Notes: generated from the letters alone by a model not told the origin. Counted from the first letter of the stretch, positions 15,478 through 23,239 are shown. The stretch is DNA of 64,000 nt from JACVRW01 sp963813495 (GCA_963813495.1 CAWEZC010000006.1:1-64000); one strand, 5' to 3'. Translations and numbers: made by a program.

Positions 15478-16329
15478 CTAGCCTCGCGCTCGGTACAGCC
15501 GTGCCCTCTCGACGGCTGCCGACGCCATCTGGGCTAGATGGACGAGCGCGGCCTCGTCGTCGCCGCTGAATCCTCCCTGGTGCTTGTCGAAGAGCTGGAT
15601 GGCCCCGAGCTCGCTCCCGTCCAGGGCGGTCAGCGATGCGGCGAGCCATCCCCGAAGCGGACGATCGTCTTCTCCGAGCGAAAAGGGAGACTGGAGAGCG
15701 ATCTGCTCGCCGGACATCCTCACCGAGCCGCCGCCCTCACGGATGACCCGGTAGATCGCGACCAGGTCGAGCCACTGAACGAACGCCGTCCACCGCCGGT
15801 CGGCGTGGGCATACGAGACCGCTTCGGCGCTTCGCGGCTGCCGGTCGAGCGCCACCGTGGCCACGCAGCAGTCGGCCCCGACGAGCTCGCGCGCCTGCTC
15901 GGCCACCAGCTGCAGCATCTCCTCGAGCGAATCGGAGGCGTCGAGCGCCAGCGAGGCGTCGGCCAGGAAGGTCGACAGCTGACGTGACATCTCGGTCTGG
16001 CGGCGTTCGAGCGACGCCGCCTCCCGTGCCTCTCGAAATCCCCGCTGCACCATCTCGAAGGAGGACAGGCTCTCGAGAAAGAAATCGCCGGCCGATCCGG
16101 TTACGTCCCGAGATTCCGCCGAGCTCGACGCTCCGGCCAGGGCCGACTGCAGGGCCTCTTGGTGGGCGACGGCCAGGTCGAGCACGCTCAGCTGCCGGCG
16201 CACCGCCACGCGGCCGAGTTCGTACGCGACGCGAAGCGAGCGCTCGCTTCGGTCGAGCAGGTAGTCACCGAGCGCGGCGGCGTACTCGGCTCGGAAGGGC
16301 GCCGCGCCGCCGGGGGCCGCCGCGGTCAC
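15478..16329 (-). CDS. RsbU-N-like plus GAF sensor protein
   Basis: 283 residues. The N-terminal helical part ('YAAALGDYLLDRSERSLRVAYELGRVAVRRQLSVLDLAVAHQEAL') resembles the RsbU N-terminal domain that docks RsbT. From about residue 120 a GAF domain follows ('LEEMLQLVAEQARELVGADCCVATVAL' to 'MASAAVERARLY'). The PP2C catalytic domain of a full RsbU is absent. It is the last gene of the stressosome-type operon and starts within the end of the PP2C gene (4-nt overlap), so it may be the RsbT target or an input sensor for the separate phosphatase. Confidence 0.8.
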   Translation of the reverse strand: MTAAAPGGAAPFRAEYAAALGDYLLDRSERSLRVAYELGRVAVRRQLSVLDLAVAHQEALQSALAGASSSAESRDVTGSAGDFFLESLSSFEMVQRGFREAREAASLERRQTEMSRQLSTFLADASLALDASDSLEEMLQLVAEQARELVGADCCVATVALDRQPRSAEAVSYAHADRRWTAFVQWLDLVAIYRVIREGGGSVRMSGEQIALQSPFSLGEDDRPLRGWLAASLTALDGSELGAIQLFDKHQGGFSGDDEAALVHLAQMASAAVERARLYRARG

Positions 16330-16946
16330 GGGCGCAGCCCGAGGTAGCGGACGGCGACCACAAGAGCGTCGTCGCTGGGCTTCCGGTGACGAGCCATGAT
16401 CCGCTCGCTGATCGCCTGAGGCGAGCCGGAGATGTCGAGCGAGTCCGCGAACGCGGGCCCGATCCCGTCGGTGGCCAAGAAGAGAACGTCGCCGGGTCGC
16501 AGGTCGAGCGTCGCTGTTCTCATGCTCGGCAACTCGTGCCCGGGGACGCCGCTCTCAAGCGCCAGCGAGCCCTTAAGCCGTGTGGCCGACGGGTCGCCGC
16601 TCATCACCCGTCCCTCCACGTTGCCGACTCCCACCCACGTCATCGTGCTCTTCAGAAGCGAGACGAAGGCCAGGCTGATCGCCGCCCCGCGCGTGTCACT
16701 CAAGGCGTAGTGGCAACGCTCCACCAGCGAGACGAGGTCCCGGCTTGGGGAGTCGCGCACCACCCGTCCGGCCGCCTCGGCGGCGCGAGCCGCCTCGCTA
16801 CCGTGCCCCAGCCCGTCGACCGCCGCGACAAGCGCGCCGTCGGGCAGCCGGGAGACGATCGCGAGGTCACCGCTGGTCGCCTCGCCGCGCCGGCACTGGG
16901 CGGCAACCGCCCACTCGACCGGTTCCCGATCCGCGCGCCTACGCAC
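16326..16946 (-). CDS. PP2C/SpoIIE-type serine phosphatase (RsbX-like)
   Basis: 206-aa phosphatase with the SpoIIE/PP2C fold. 'LVAAVDGLGHGSEAA' carries the metal-binding Asp of the DGxGHG motif. 'PGDVLFLATDGIGPAF' gives the second metal site and 'PSDDALVVAVRY' the C-terminal DD. The size without extra domains matches RsbX, which in Bacillus dephosphorylates RsbR and RsbS to reset the stressosome. It overlaps the upstream RsbT-like gene by 8 nt and the downstream GAF gene by 4 nt, so production is tightly coupled. Confidence 0.88.
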   Translation of the reverse strand: MRRRADREPVEWAVAAQCRRGEATSGDLAIVSRLPDGALVAAVDGLGHGSEAARAAEAAGRVVRDSPSRDLVSLVERCHYALSDTRGAAISLAFVSLLKSTMTWVGVGNVEGRVMSGDPSATRLKGSLALESGVPGHELPSMRTATLDLRPGDVLFLATDGIGPAFADSLDISGSPQAISERIMARHRKPSDDALVVAVRYLGLRP

Positions 16947-17382
16947 GCTGCCGGCGCTCCTGGCGAAGGCGCTCCAGCTCGTCGCGAGGCCGCCACTTCT
17001 TCATCGTCACAGTCGTGCCGTCGGGACTCGACTCGATATCGAACTCGTCCATGAGGCGCCGCGCCCCGGGCAAACCGAGCCCGAGACCGCCCCTCCCGCT
17101 GTAGTCGTCGCGGAGTGCCGCCTCCACATCGCGGATTCCCGTCCCCTCATCGCGGGCGATCACAACGATGCCGTAGCGGTGAACCTCCTCCAGTGGGCGG
17201 AGGACTATCTCGCCGCGGCCCGCGTGTACGACGATGTTGCGCGCCAGCTCCGAGATGGCGGTGGCCACGAGAGTGGGATCGGGCCGGGGGAACCCGAGCT
17301 GATCGGCCATGGCGCGGCCCTCGGCCCGGGCCTTCACCAGGTCGGCGTCGGCGTCGATGGCGACACGGACTTCATCGCCCAT
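16939..17382 (-). CDS. rsbT: RsbT-like serine/threonine kinase switch protein
   Basis: 147-aa GHKL ATPase-type protein kinase. The N box is 'ISELARNIVVHAGRGEI'. The G1 box is 'ARDEGTGIRDVEAAL'. The lid and G2 region is 'GGLGLGLPGARRLMDEFDI', which is characteristic of RsbT rather than RsbW. In stressosomes RsbT phosphorylates RsbR and RsbS and, once released, activates an RsbU partner. It overlaps the RsbS-like gene by 11 nt and the PP2C gene by 8 nt. Confidence 0.88.
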   Translation of the reverse strand: MGDEVRVAIDADADLVKARAEGRAMADQLGFPRPDPTLVATAISELARNIVVHAGRGEIVLRPLEEVHRYGIVVIARDEGTGIRDVEAALRDDYSGRGGLGLGLPGARRLMDEFDIESSPDGTTVTMKKWRPRDELERLRQERRQRA

Positions 17383-17743
17383 CGACGTCCCCCCGTATCA
17401 GGCGATCGAGCAGTTCCCGTGCCTCGTCCAGATCGAGGGCGACGCGCAGCGGCCCGAGGTTCAGGCGGAACTGCACCATGGCAATCGCCACGTCCGGCTG
17501 AATGCCGACGATGACGGTCTCGGCGCCGCGCAGCCTTGCGGTGAGGACGATCGAGCGCAGCGATCGGGCGACGAACGAATCGATGACGTCGAGCGCGGCG
17601 ACGTCGATCACGATCCCCTTCGCCCGATACCTCCCCACCAGCTCCGACAGGTCATTGCGGAGCTCCAGGACCTGGCTGTCGGAGAGGTCCGACTGGATGG
17701 AGGCGATCAGGTACTCGCCCTGCCGCAGGATCGCTACCGACAT
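17372..17743 (-). CDS. rsbS: RsbS-like STAS-domain stressosome scaffold
   Basis: 123-aa single STAS domain. The phosphorylatable site region 'IDVAALDVIDSFVARSL' aligns by eye with Bacillus RsbS around its phosphorylated Ser59, corresponding here to Ser56. The following 'GAETVIVGIQPDVAIAMVQF' is also typical. RsbS forms the stressosome core with RsbR and sequesters RsbT. It begins 12 nt after the RsbR-like stop, and its end overlaps the RsbT start. Confidence 0.88.
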   Translation of the reverse strand: MSVAILRQGEYLIASIQSDLSDSQVLELRNDLSELVGRYRAKGIVIDVAALDVIDSFVARSLRSIVLTARLRGAETVIVGIQPDVAIAMVQFRLNLGPLRVALDLDEARELLDRLIRGDVDGR

Positions 17744-17755
17744 CCGCGCTCCGGC

Positions 17756-18688
17756 CTAGGTCTCCACGTCTTGGGGGGCCTCGACCTCGTCGTCCCGGTA
17801 GCCCGCGAGCCGCTCCGCCTCCTCGAGCCCGCCCTGAAGGTCGCCGACCGTCCTCATCATGCCGAGGTCGACGCCGAGGTCGACCAGCGTCTGAGCGATC
17901 TCCGAGGACAGCCCGGTGAGGATCGTGCTCGCGCCCATGAGCCGCGACGCCTCGACGGTCTGGACGAGGTGATTGGCCACGGTGCGATCGATGGTCGCGA
18001 CGCCGGTTATGTCGATGACCACCACCCGAGCGCGGTTCTCCTGGATCGCTCCGAGGAGCTGTTCGGTGAGCTGGCGGGCCCGCGACGAGTCGAGCACGCC
18101 GATGATCGGCAGGATGAGCAGGCGTTCGCGCAACTGCAGGACCGGCGTGGACAGCTCACGCAGTGACTCCTGCTGGTCGTGGATGACCCGTTCGCGCTCC
18201 TCGACGAAGCTCACCCCGACCGTCACGGCAATCCGGTTGGCAGCGGGCTCGTACTCGTCGAGGATGGAATTGAGGAGCTCGAGGTCCTCCTGGTACTTGG
18301 TGAACAGCGAGCGCGCGAGCACGTCGCGCAGCAGGAGCACGATCCCGAGTACCTCGTGGGTCTCGACGCCCCGGGGAATGATTCTCTCCGAGAGCTCGCG
18401 GGCGTACGTCTGCAGGGTCTCGATGCTGCCCGTCTCGAGAGCGTCGACGTAGTTGTCGTAGACCTCCGTCGCCTCGGAGAAGATCTCGTCGTCCGACATC
18501 ACCCCCAGGAGCTCAGCCTCGCTGATGCGACGGGCCCACTCCTCGCGGAGCTCCGTACGGTTGTCACGCAGGTAGGCCACCAGCTCCTGGAGCAGGGAGC
18601 TGGCCTCGCCGGAGCTCTCGGCCAGCTGGCCGTGCGTTCCCTGATCCGGCTTCTCGTCTTCGGCCGGTCGATCGGGCTCTTGCTCCAT
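17756..18688 (-). CDS. rsbR: RsbR-like stressosome sensor with C-terminal STAS domain
   Basis: 310 residues. The N-terminal helical sensor (about 30-180) lacks recognisable haem or flavin motifs. A linker helix 'EERERVIHDQQESLRELSTPVLQL' leads into a STAS domain ('VVVIDITGVATIDRTVANHLVQTVEASRLMGASTILTGLSSEIAQTLVDLG'). The Thr in EIAQT matches the second RsbR phosphosite. The first site reads IDRTV where Bacillus has VDTMV, so that Thr is shifted by one position. The ATG at 18688 is preferred to one at 18760, because an AGGAGGAG ribosome binding site precedes it and the longer form would overlap the TetR gene. First gene of the RsbRST module. Confidence 0.88.
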   Translation of the reverse strand: MEQEPDRPAEDEKPDQGTHGQLAESSGEASSLLQELVAYLRDNRTELREEWARRISEAELLGVMSDDEIFSEATEVYDNYVDALETGSIETLQTYARELSERIIPRGVETHEVLGIVLLLRDVLARSLFTKYQEDLELLNSILDEYEPAANRIAVTVGVSFVEERERVIHDQQESLRELSTPVLQLRERLLILPIIGVLDSSRARQLTEQLLGAIQENRARVVVIDITGVATIDRTVANHLVQTVEASRLMGASTILTGLSSEIAQTLVDLGVDLGMMRTVGDLQGGLEEAERLAGYRDDEVEAPQDVET

Positions 18689-18756
18689 CTGCTCCTCCTC
18701 GGGTCTGGGGTTGGGCGCGTAGCGCGGAGATGCGGCGGTGGCGGGCCGGTGCGTGC

Positions 18757-19332
18757 TCACGGGAGGCGCGGGCCCCTCGCCCGGGCGCCGTCGAGGAAGA
18801 GAGCGGTGATGGTGGAGATCTGGTCCTCCTTGCCGAGCGGCGGGTTGGACATGAGCACGGCGGCGATCAAGCCGATGAGCGACTCGGTCAGGCGAGCGCT
18901 GGTGACGTCGCCGCGGATGCCTCCGCTGGCCTGGCCACGCTCGAACAGCTGGCGCAGAGGCCGCGTGACCCTGCGCTCGAAGCGCTCCGGATCGGATCGA
19001 CTCCGCTGGCGCGCCAAGAGCACGAAGGAGTCGCCTACGTCGACGAGGGCTCGCACTGCGCGGATGACGCCCTCCTCGGGCTCGACCTCGTCGATCCTGG
19101 CCGACGCCAGGCGCGCATCCGCGTCGCTGACCGCGGCCTGCGCAAGCTCGTCGAGCAAGGCTTGCCGATTGGGAAAGTAGCGGTAGACCGTGGCCCGGGC
19201 GACTCCGGCGGCCGCGGCAATGTCGTTCATGCTCGCCTGCTCGCCCTCCACGGCGAACATCCGCGCCGCGCCATCGAGAATCGCCGCGGCTACGCGCTGT
19301 TGCAAAGCCTGTCTGGGGGCTGGCTGGGACAT
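18757..19332 (-). CDS. TetR-family transcriptional regulator
   Basis: About 191 aa. The N-terminal helix-turn-helix 'ASMNDIAAAAGVARATVYRYFPNRQALLDELAQ' is textbook TetR, and the C-terminal part is a helical ligand/dimer domain. The ATG at 19332 fits the family start, while an upstream frame to 19398 overlaps the promoter. It is divergent from the coiled-coil gene at 19427 and 69 nt upstream of rsbR in the same direction, so it may control either or both. Two short inverted repeats in the divergent promoter are candidate operators. Confidence 0.9.
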   Translation of the reverse strand: MSQPAPRQALQQRVAAAILDGAARMFAVEGEQASMNDIAAAAGVARATVYRYFPNRQALLDELAQAAVSDADARLASARIDEVEPEEGVIRAVRALVDVGDSFVLLARQRSRSDPERFERRVTRPLRQLFERGQASGGIRGDVTSARLTESLIGLIAAVLMSNPPLGKEDQISTITALFLDGARARGPRLP

Positions 19333-19362
19333 CGTCGTCTCGTGCCTAGTGTAGGTGGTCGC

Positions 19363-19392
19363 TTGACGAGACGCTACTGTCTCATCTAGACT
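19363..19392 (+). promoter_or_regulatory. Promoter with TetR-type dyads upstream of the coiled-coil gene
   Basis: TTGACG (19363-19368) and TAGACT (19387-19392) are 18 nt apart and 34 nt upstream of the ATG at 19427. GAGAC-N6-GTCTC (19368-19372 / 19379-19383) lies inside the spacer, and GTCT-N5-AGAC overlaps it and the -10. The position between tetR and its divergent neighbour suggests TetR control. Confidence 0.5.
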
Positions 19393-19426
19393 CATCACTG
19401 TCTAACCACGCCAGAGAGGTAGAGAG

Positions 19427-20332
19427 ATGTCGTTGTCGGAACGAATGCGGACGGGTTTACAGGAGATGCCGTCCAACGGGGCCTGGTTGCTCTCCCGAGC
19501 GCTCAAGCCGGTGGAAGGAGTCGAGAACGCAGCCGAGTCGGCCCGGGCGGGCGCTCGCGACCGACGGCGGAAGCTGAGCGCGGCCATGGTCGACGCCGCT
19601 CCCGGTGGCGGCGACTCGGTCGAGCTCCGCATGAAGCGCGCGCGTGACGCCGCGGAGCGGGCTCGCGAGGCGGAGGAGCGCGCCATCGAGGCCGCGCAGG
19701 AGTCCAAGGAGGCCTCCGAGCACGCAAGTCAGGTGAGCGAGCGGGGTCGCGCTCGCATCGCGGAGGTCAAGCGGGAGACCGCTCAGGCCGTCAAGCAGCG
19801 AGTCGCCGAGGCCCAGGAGGCCGCCGACGAGGCCGTGGCCCGCGAACGGCAAGCCGCCGAGGTCGATGCCGAGGAGCAGCAGCAGGAAGTCCAAGCCGAG
19901 GTCGAGGACCAGGCCGGGCATGCTCAGCAAGACGCCGAAGCGGCCCAAGAGCACGCCGAGGAGCTCGTCGAGGAGGCCACGGAGAGACTGGCCGAGGCCA
20001 GGCGCTTGGCCGACGAGGCCGCCCAAGCGGCACGTGCCGCCGCCGAGGAGGCGCAGCGCCAGGCGCAACAGCTCGCCAGCGAAGCAGAGGAGCAGGCCAG
20101 CGACGCCGAGGCGCAGGTCAAGGCGGCGGAGGAGATTCGCGCACACGCGAAGACGGTCGCGAAGCACACCGCCCGCGAGCTCCAGCGCAACCCGGGGAAC
20201 GGGAGTCTCGAGGCCTACAACAAGCAGGAGCTGGTCGAGCTGGCGGCGAGCATCGGCATCGAGGGCCGGACAAGCATGAGCAAGGCCGAGCTCGTCGACG
20301 CGATCGCCAAGGCGTCTCGCGCCAAGCGCTAA
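19427..20332 (+). CDS. Long coiled-coil protein with C-terminal Rho-N/SAP-like motif
   Basis: 301 residues. Residues about 65-245 are an almost uninterrupted Ala/Glu/Gln/Arg coiled coil. The last 45 residues ('YNKQELVELAASIGIEGRTSMSKAELVDAIAKAS') form a Rho-N/SAP-like helix-extended-helix motif that in other proteins binds nucleic acid. No signal peptide or membrane helix. AGAGAGGTAGAGAG precedes the ATG. The gene is divergent from tetR and followed 15 nt later by a small membrane protein, probably in one operon. The role may be structural or nucleoid-associated; it is not established. Confidence 0.75.
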   Translation: MSLSERMRTGLQEMPSNGAWLLSRALKPVEGVENAAESARAGARDRRRKLSAAMVDAAPGGGDSVELRMKRARDAAERAREAEERAIEAAQESKEASEHASQVSERGRARIAEVKRETAQAVKQRVAEAQEAADEAVARERQAAEVDAEEQQQEVQAEVEDQAGHAQQDAEAAQEHAEELVEEATERLAEARRLADEAAQAARAAAEEAQRQAQQLASEAEEQASDAEAQVKAAEEIRAHAKTVAKHTARELQRNPGNGSLEAYNKQELVELAASIGIEGRTSMSKAELVDAIAKASRAKR

Positions 20333-20347
20333 AGGGAGGCAATTCAG

Positions 20348-20569
20348 ATGCGGGTCTTGAACAGGAAGAGTCAACTGGAGCGCGTGCTCGAATCGGTGGG
20401 CGACTCGCTCGATGTCCCGAGGGGGATCAAGAAGCTGCCGGGCGGTGGCTCGGGCAAGGCGTTGAAGGCGGGTCTGATCGCCGCCGGCGGCTTGGCCGGG
20501 CTGACGGCAGGGAGCGCCGGAATCTCGTCGTTGCGCCGCCACAGGGAAGGGGCCAGAGACGACTCGTGA
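20348..20569 (+). CDS. 73-aa single-pass membrane hypothetical protein
   Basis: A basic N-terminal half ('RVLNRKSQLERVLESVGDSL') precedes one hydrophobic segment ('ALKAGLIAAGGLAGLTAGSAGI', about residues 38-59) and a charged tail. GGGAGG lies about 9 nt before the ATG, and the gene begins 15 nt after the coiled-coil gene, so the two are likely co-transcribed. Not assigned to a characterised family. Confidence 0.75.
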   Translation: MRVLNRKSQLERVLESVGDSLDVPRGIKKLPGGGSGKALKAGLIAAGGLAGLTAGSAGISSLRRHREGARDDS

Positions 20570-20603
20570 GGCTCACGCGGGCGGCGGTCTACGCACCCGG
20601 GTC

Positions 20604-20852
20604 GTGCTCGCCGACCGCAGGCGGCGGCTATCCGACGGGGCGCTGGTCGAGGCGTCGATCCTGGCTCGCGTCCTGGGGATCCGCCTCTTGACGCTCGACG
20701 CGACCGTGGTCGTCGTGCCAGCCGACGTGCCGCCCGCCGTCTCGCCCCGGGCGCGGTCATCACCCGCCGTCGGGCGCGGGCTGGCCGATGCTGTCCGGAG
20801 CATCAACGAGGGAGCTGAACTCCTCGCTGACGCCCGCCACAACACCTCCTGA
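20604..20852 (+). CDS. 82-aa hypothetical protein, faint gas-vesicle GvpA-like pattern
   Basis: The GTG-started frame has consistently GC-ending codons and reads 'LVEASILARVLGIRLLTLDATVVVV' in its first half. That recalls the GvpA/GvpJ core (V..GI.L..I.A.VVV), but it lacks the flanking conserved residues and is only a by-eye impression. The second half is Pro/Arg-rich and then helical. It overlaps the next gene by 65 nt, so one of the two starts may be wrong. Confidence 0.4.
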   Translation: MLADRRRRLSDGALVEASILARVLGIRLLTLDATVVVVPADVPPAVSPRARSSPAVGRGLADAVRSINEGAELLADARHNTS

Positions 20853-21234
20853 GAGCCAGCCTCCGTTGTCGGGAACGCACTCCGCCGCCGCGCCTATCTC
20901 CACTGCCTGCGTGCAGATCTTTCGGGAGCACACCGGTCGTGGCCCGACGGAGGCCAAGACCACGATCATGTGCTCCAACACGGTGGTCGTGGCTCTAGGC
21001 GGAGTTCTCACCGTCGCGGAACGCAATCTGGTCGCCAGAGGCATGCACGACCAGGTCAGGGAGGTTCGCGACAGCCTGCAGAAGGCGATGCACGACGACT
21101 TGATCGCCGCAGTCGAGCCAGCACTCGACCGACAGGTGATGGCGCTCATGAGCGACACCGAAGTACACGCCGATCTGGCGATCCAGGTCTTCACGCTGGC
21201 GCCGGTTTCGCATGAGGAAGCGCAACCGGGGTAA
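20788..21234 (+). CDS. DUF2294-family protein
   Basis: 148 residues. The C-terminal 100 fit the DUF2294 pattern: 'IFREHTGRGPTEAKTTIMCSNTVVVALGGVLTVAERNLVARG', then 'VREVRDSLQKAMHDDLIAAVEPALDRQVMALMSDTEVHADLAIQVFTL'. The role of this family is unknown. The first 40 residues are low-complexity Ser/Thr/Pro and overlap the preceding ORF, so the real start may lie further in, although no better ATG or GTG exists. Confidence 0.7.
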   Translation: MLSGASTRELNSSLTPATTPPESQPPLSGTHSAAAPISTACVQIFREHTGRGPTEAKTTIMCSNTVVVALGGVLTVAERNLVARGMHDQVREVRDSLQKAMHDDLIAAVEPALDRQVMALMSDTEVHADLAIQVFTLAPVSHEEAQPG

Positions 21235-21235
21235 C

Positions 21236-21411
21236 AGGCCGCCAGGCCGGCATCCTGGCCGGGTTCGGCGTGCTGGCACTGCTCTTCACCTACCGGTTCG
21301 TCCCCGACCCGCGACAAGAGCCTCGAGGACATCGAGCAGGAGTGGCGCCGCCGCGCCGGCCAGGAGGATCAGCGCACGGCGTCGTCGGACTCGTCGGGCG
21401 TGCCCGCGTAG
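21236..21411 (+). pseudogene. Frameshifted C-terminal remnant of a sugar-porter MFS transporter
   Basis: One frame gives 'GRQAGILAGFGVLALLFTYRFVPD' (last transmembrane helix plus the 'fVPE' segment). The next frame continues 'DKSLEDIEQEWRRRAG' to a TAG at 21409. Joined, they match the sugar-porter C-terminus (helix 12, then VPETKGrSLEEIE). A frameshift separates the parts and nothing upstream encodes the other helices. It sits directly against the stop of the MBL-fold gene. Confidence 0.5.
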
Positions 21412-22206
21412 TCAGACCTCGACCGTCGTCGCCTGGCCGAATTCGAGCCAAGTCGGCGGGGGTACGTCTGCCCCCGCCCCGGCGAACGCCCGCTCGATCG
21501 GAGCTCTTCCCTCATGGAAGTGCTTCCAGCCCTCGTAGTGGATCGGGATCACCGTACGGGGACACAGCAGGCGGCAGAGCTCGACGGCCTCGTCCGCGTT
21601 CATCGTGTAGCGCAATGGACCCGAGATGGGGAAGCGCACGCCGCCGAGGTGCAGGACCGCAGTGCCCACGTCGAAGCGCTCGGCGACCTCGCGGACGCCG
21701 TGGTAGAGGACGGTGTCTCCCGAGATCCAGAACACCCCGTGGCGTTGACCGTCCCAGGCGAGGGCGAAGCCGGTGACCTCGCCCACGATCGGCCCGCTCA
21801 GCGGTGGCCCGTGCCGGCAGGGCGTGGCGCTGACCGACAGGGTGGGCCGCTCGGGATGCTCGAGCCGGGTCGACTCGTAGGGCGCGAGGCCGATGGCGGC
21901 GGCGCCGAGGCGCCGTGCGCCGGCCACCGTCGTGATCACGGACTCGGCCCCCTGCAGCACCTGGCGCCCGGCGGAGTCGAGGTTGTCGTCGTGCTGGTCG
22001 TGGCTCAGCAACACCGCATCGACCGGCCCGACCGCCGAGGGCGGCAGTGCGGGGCCCACCAGCTTGCGCGAGCCCGTGCCCCAGCCGAACCGGTAGCTGC
22101 CGCCGGCCGCGTCGAAGGTGGGATCGGTCAGCAGCCGCCAGCCCGCGAGCTCCAGCAGAACGGTGGGGCCGCCGATGTGAGTGACCTGCAGTGTCGGGTC
22201 GGTCAT
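21412..22206 (-). CDS. MBL-fold metallohydrolase (UlaG-like)
   Basis: 264-aa metallo-beta-lactamase-fold hydrolase. 'LTDPTFD' follows strand 3. The metal motif 'LSHDQHDDNLDSAGR' is the variant found in the UlaG/AttM-like subgroup (typically SHDHH.DNLD, with one His replaced by Gln here). 'TPCRHG', 'WISGDTVLYHGV' and the C-terminal 'VIPIHYEGWKHF' complete the site. The ATG at 22206 is the family start; the longer frame is a shadow of the neighbouring gene. Substrate unknown. Confidence 0.88.
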   Translation of the reverse strand: MTDPTLQVTHIGGPTVLLELAGWRLLTDPTFDAAGGSYRFGWGTGSRKLVGPALPPSAVGPVDAVLLSHDQHDDNLDSAGRQVLQGAESVITTVAGARRLGAAAIGLAPYESTRLEHPERPTLSVSATPCRHGPPLSGPIVGEVTGFALAWDGQRHGVFWISGDTVLYHGVREVAERFDVGTAVLHLGGVRFPISGPLRYTMNADEAVELCRLLCPRTVIPIHYEGWKHFHEGRAPIERAFAGAGADVPPPTWLEFGQATTVEV

Positions 22207-22253
22207 GGCGGGCAGCCTGACTTGTCTGGAGCTTCTACGCGACCGCGGTCTGT

Positions 22254-22705
22254 CTAGGCGTGAAGCGCGACCGTGAGGGCGCCCGCCGCGACGAGAGCCG
22301 CGGCGGCCCTGACGTGGTTCCAGGCGGTCCAGCGCGCGAGGTACTCGTCCCAGACCCTGGCACCCTCGGCGTCGGGCTCCACCCGGGCCAGGCGGTTGTT
22401 CAGCGGGACGTTGCCCGCCATCGTCACGCCGACGGTGCCGACGAGATAGAGCGCGCCGCCGGCCACCACCAGAGCGGCGGTGCGGCCGCTCGACGAAAAG
22501 ACGGCCCACACGATCAGGCCGAGGCAGGCCGCCGCCGTGCCGAAGAGAGCGACCGGTTGATGGACTGCATCGCCACGATGCCCTGCGCGGGGGGCAGGCG
22601 CTTCAGGGCGGGCATGACGAAGGTCGAGAACGCGTAGAACACACCGGCCACCAGCCCGCATCCGAGGGCGGACGCCAGCGTCACGGCGTAGGGCAGTCCG
22701 GACAT
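22254..22705 (-). pseudogene. DUF1772 (anthrone-oxygenase-like) membrane protein, frameshifted
   Basis: The N-terminal part (22705 downward) reads 'GLPYAVTLASALGCGLVAGVFYAFSTFVMPAL' and 'IVAMQSINR', exactly the DUF1772 opening. It then leaves frame and stops. In another frame the family continues with 'ALFGTAAACLGLIVWAVFSSSG' and 'VTMAGNVPLNNRLARVEPDAEGARVWDEYLARWTAWNHVRAAA'. At the junction the usual NPxFM segment is missing, consistent with a deletion of about 25 nt that also breaks the frame. Sequencing error cannot be excluded, but the missing residues argue for a real lesion. Confidence 0.65.
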
Positions 22706-22876
22706 GGGGGCTCGAATCTAGCCCGAGCCGGGGCTGCGGCGCCGGGGGAGGTCCCCGATCAGGGCCCCTGATCTGTTCCCAGCCCGCACTCGCGCTCGAG
22801 CAGTGTCGTCGCAGTCTCGATGGCGAACCCCGGCCGTCCGGACCTGCGGAACCGTGCCCCGGGCGCCGCCGCGCTG

Positions 22877-23239
22877 TCAGCGCTTGGGCTGCCAGAGTGC
22901 GATCTCGCCGGCAGCCGGTGTGGCCACCACGCTGCGCCATCCCGCCGGGCCCTCGCGCGGCTCGAGCAGGACCGACGCGTCGTACAGGCGTGCGCGGTCG
23001 GTGGCCTCGCCTACATCGGTCACCTCGACATAGGGCAGCCAGACCGGCCTCTCGGTCTTGCATTCGACCATCCCGCCGCCGAGGCCGCCGCCCAGCTCGA
23101 GGGCGAGGTAGGAGCCCTCGCGGGCGTCGACCTGCTCCGGCCGCCAACCGCACAGCGCCGCGTAAAAGGCACGGGCGCGCTGCAGATCGCCGGTGTGCAG
23201 CTCGAGATGAACGACGGATGTCGGGTGGGCGAACCTCAT
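22877..23239 (-). CDS. VOC-family (glyoxalase/bleomycin-resistance fold) protein
   Basis: About 120 aa, two beta-alpha-beta-beta-beta modules. 'SVVHLELHTGDLQRARAFYAALCGW' has the first metal-position His and the typical AxxFYxxLxGW. 'WLPYVEVTDVGEATDRA' starts the second module, and the C-terminus 'AAGEIALWQPK' is the DUF5/VOC ending. The enzymatic role cannot be fixed. ATG at 23239; the frame upstream overlaps the divergent sigma-factor gene and is rejected. Confidence 0.85.
   Translation of the reverse strand: MRFAHPTSVVHLELHTGDLQRARAFYAALCGWRPEQVDAREGSYLALELGGGLGGGMVECKTERPVWLPYVEVTDVGEATDRARLYDASVLLEPREGPAGWRSVVATPAAGEIALWQPKR

Noticed and set aside
15984..17054. Plus-strand 356-aa ORF across the Rsb operon
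   Set aside because: Arg/Gly/Pro-rich chance frame; the minus-strand genes overlap in operon style with conserved motifs.
19457..20542. Minus-strand Leu-rich ORF opposite the coiled-coil gene
   Set aside because: A leucine-rich frame is the expected complement of an Ala/Glu/Gln coiled coil; no start signal.
22720..22860. Minus-strand peptide 'GFAIETATTLLERECGLG' before a stop
   Set aside because: Could be a gene tail, but it is too short to assign and has no recognised domain.
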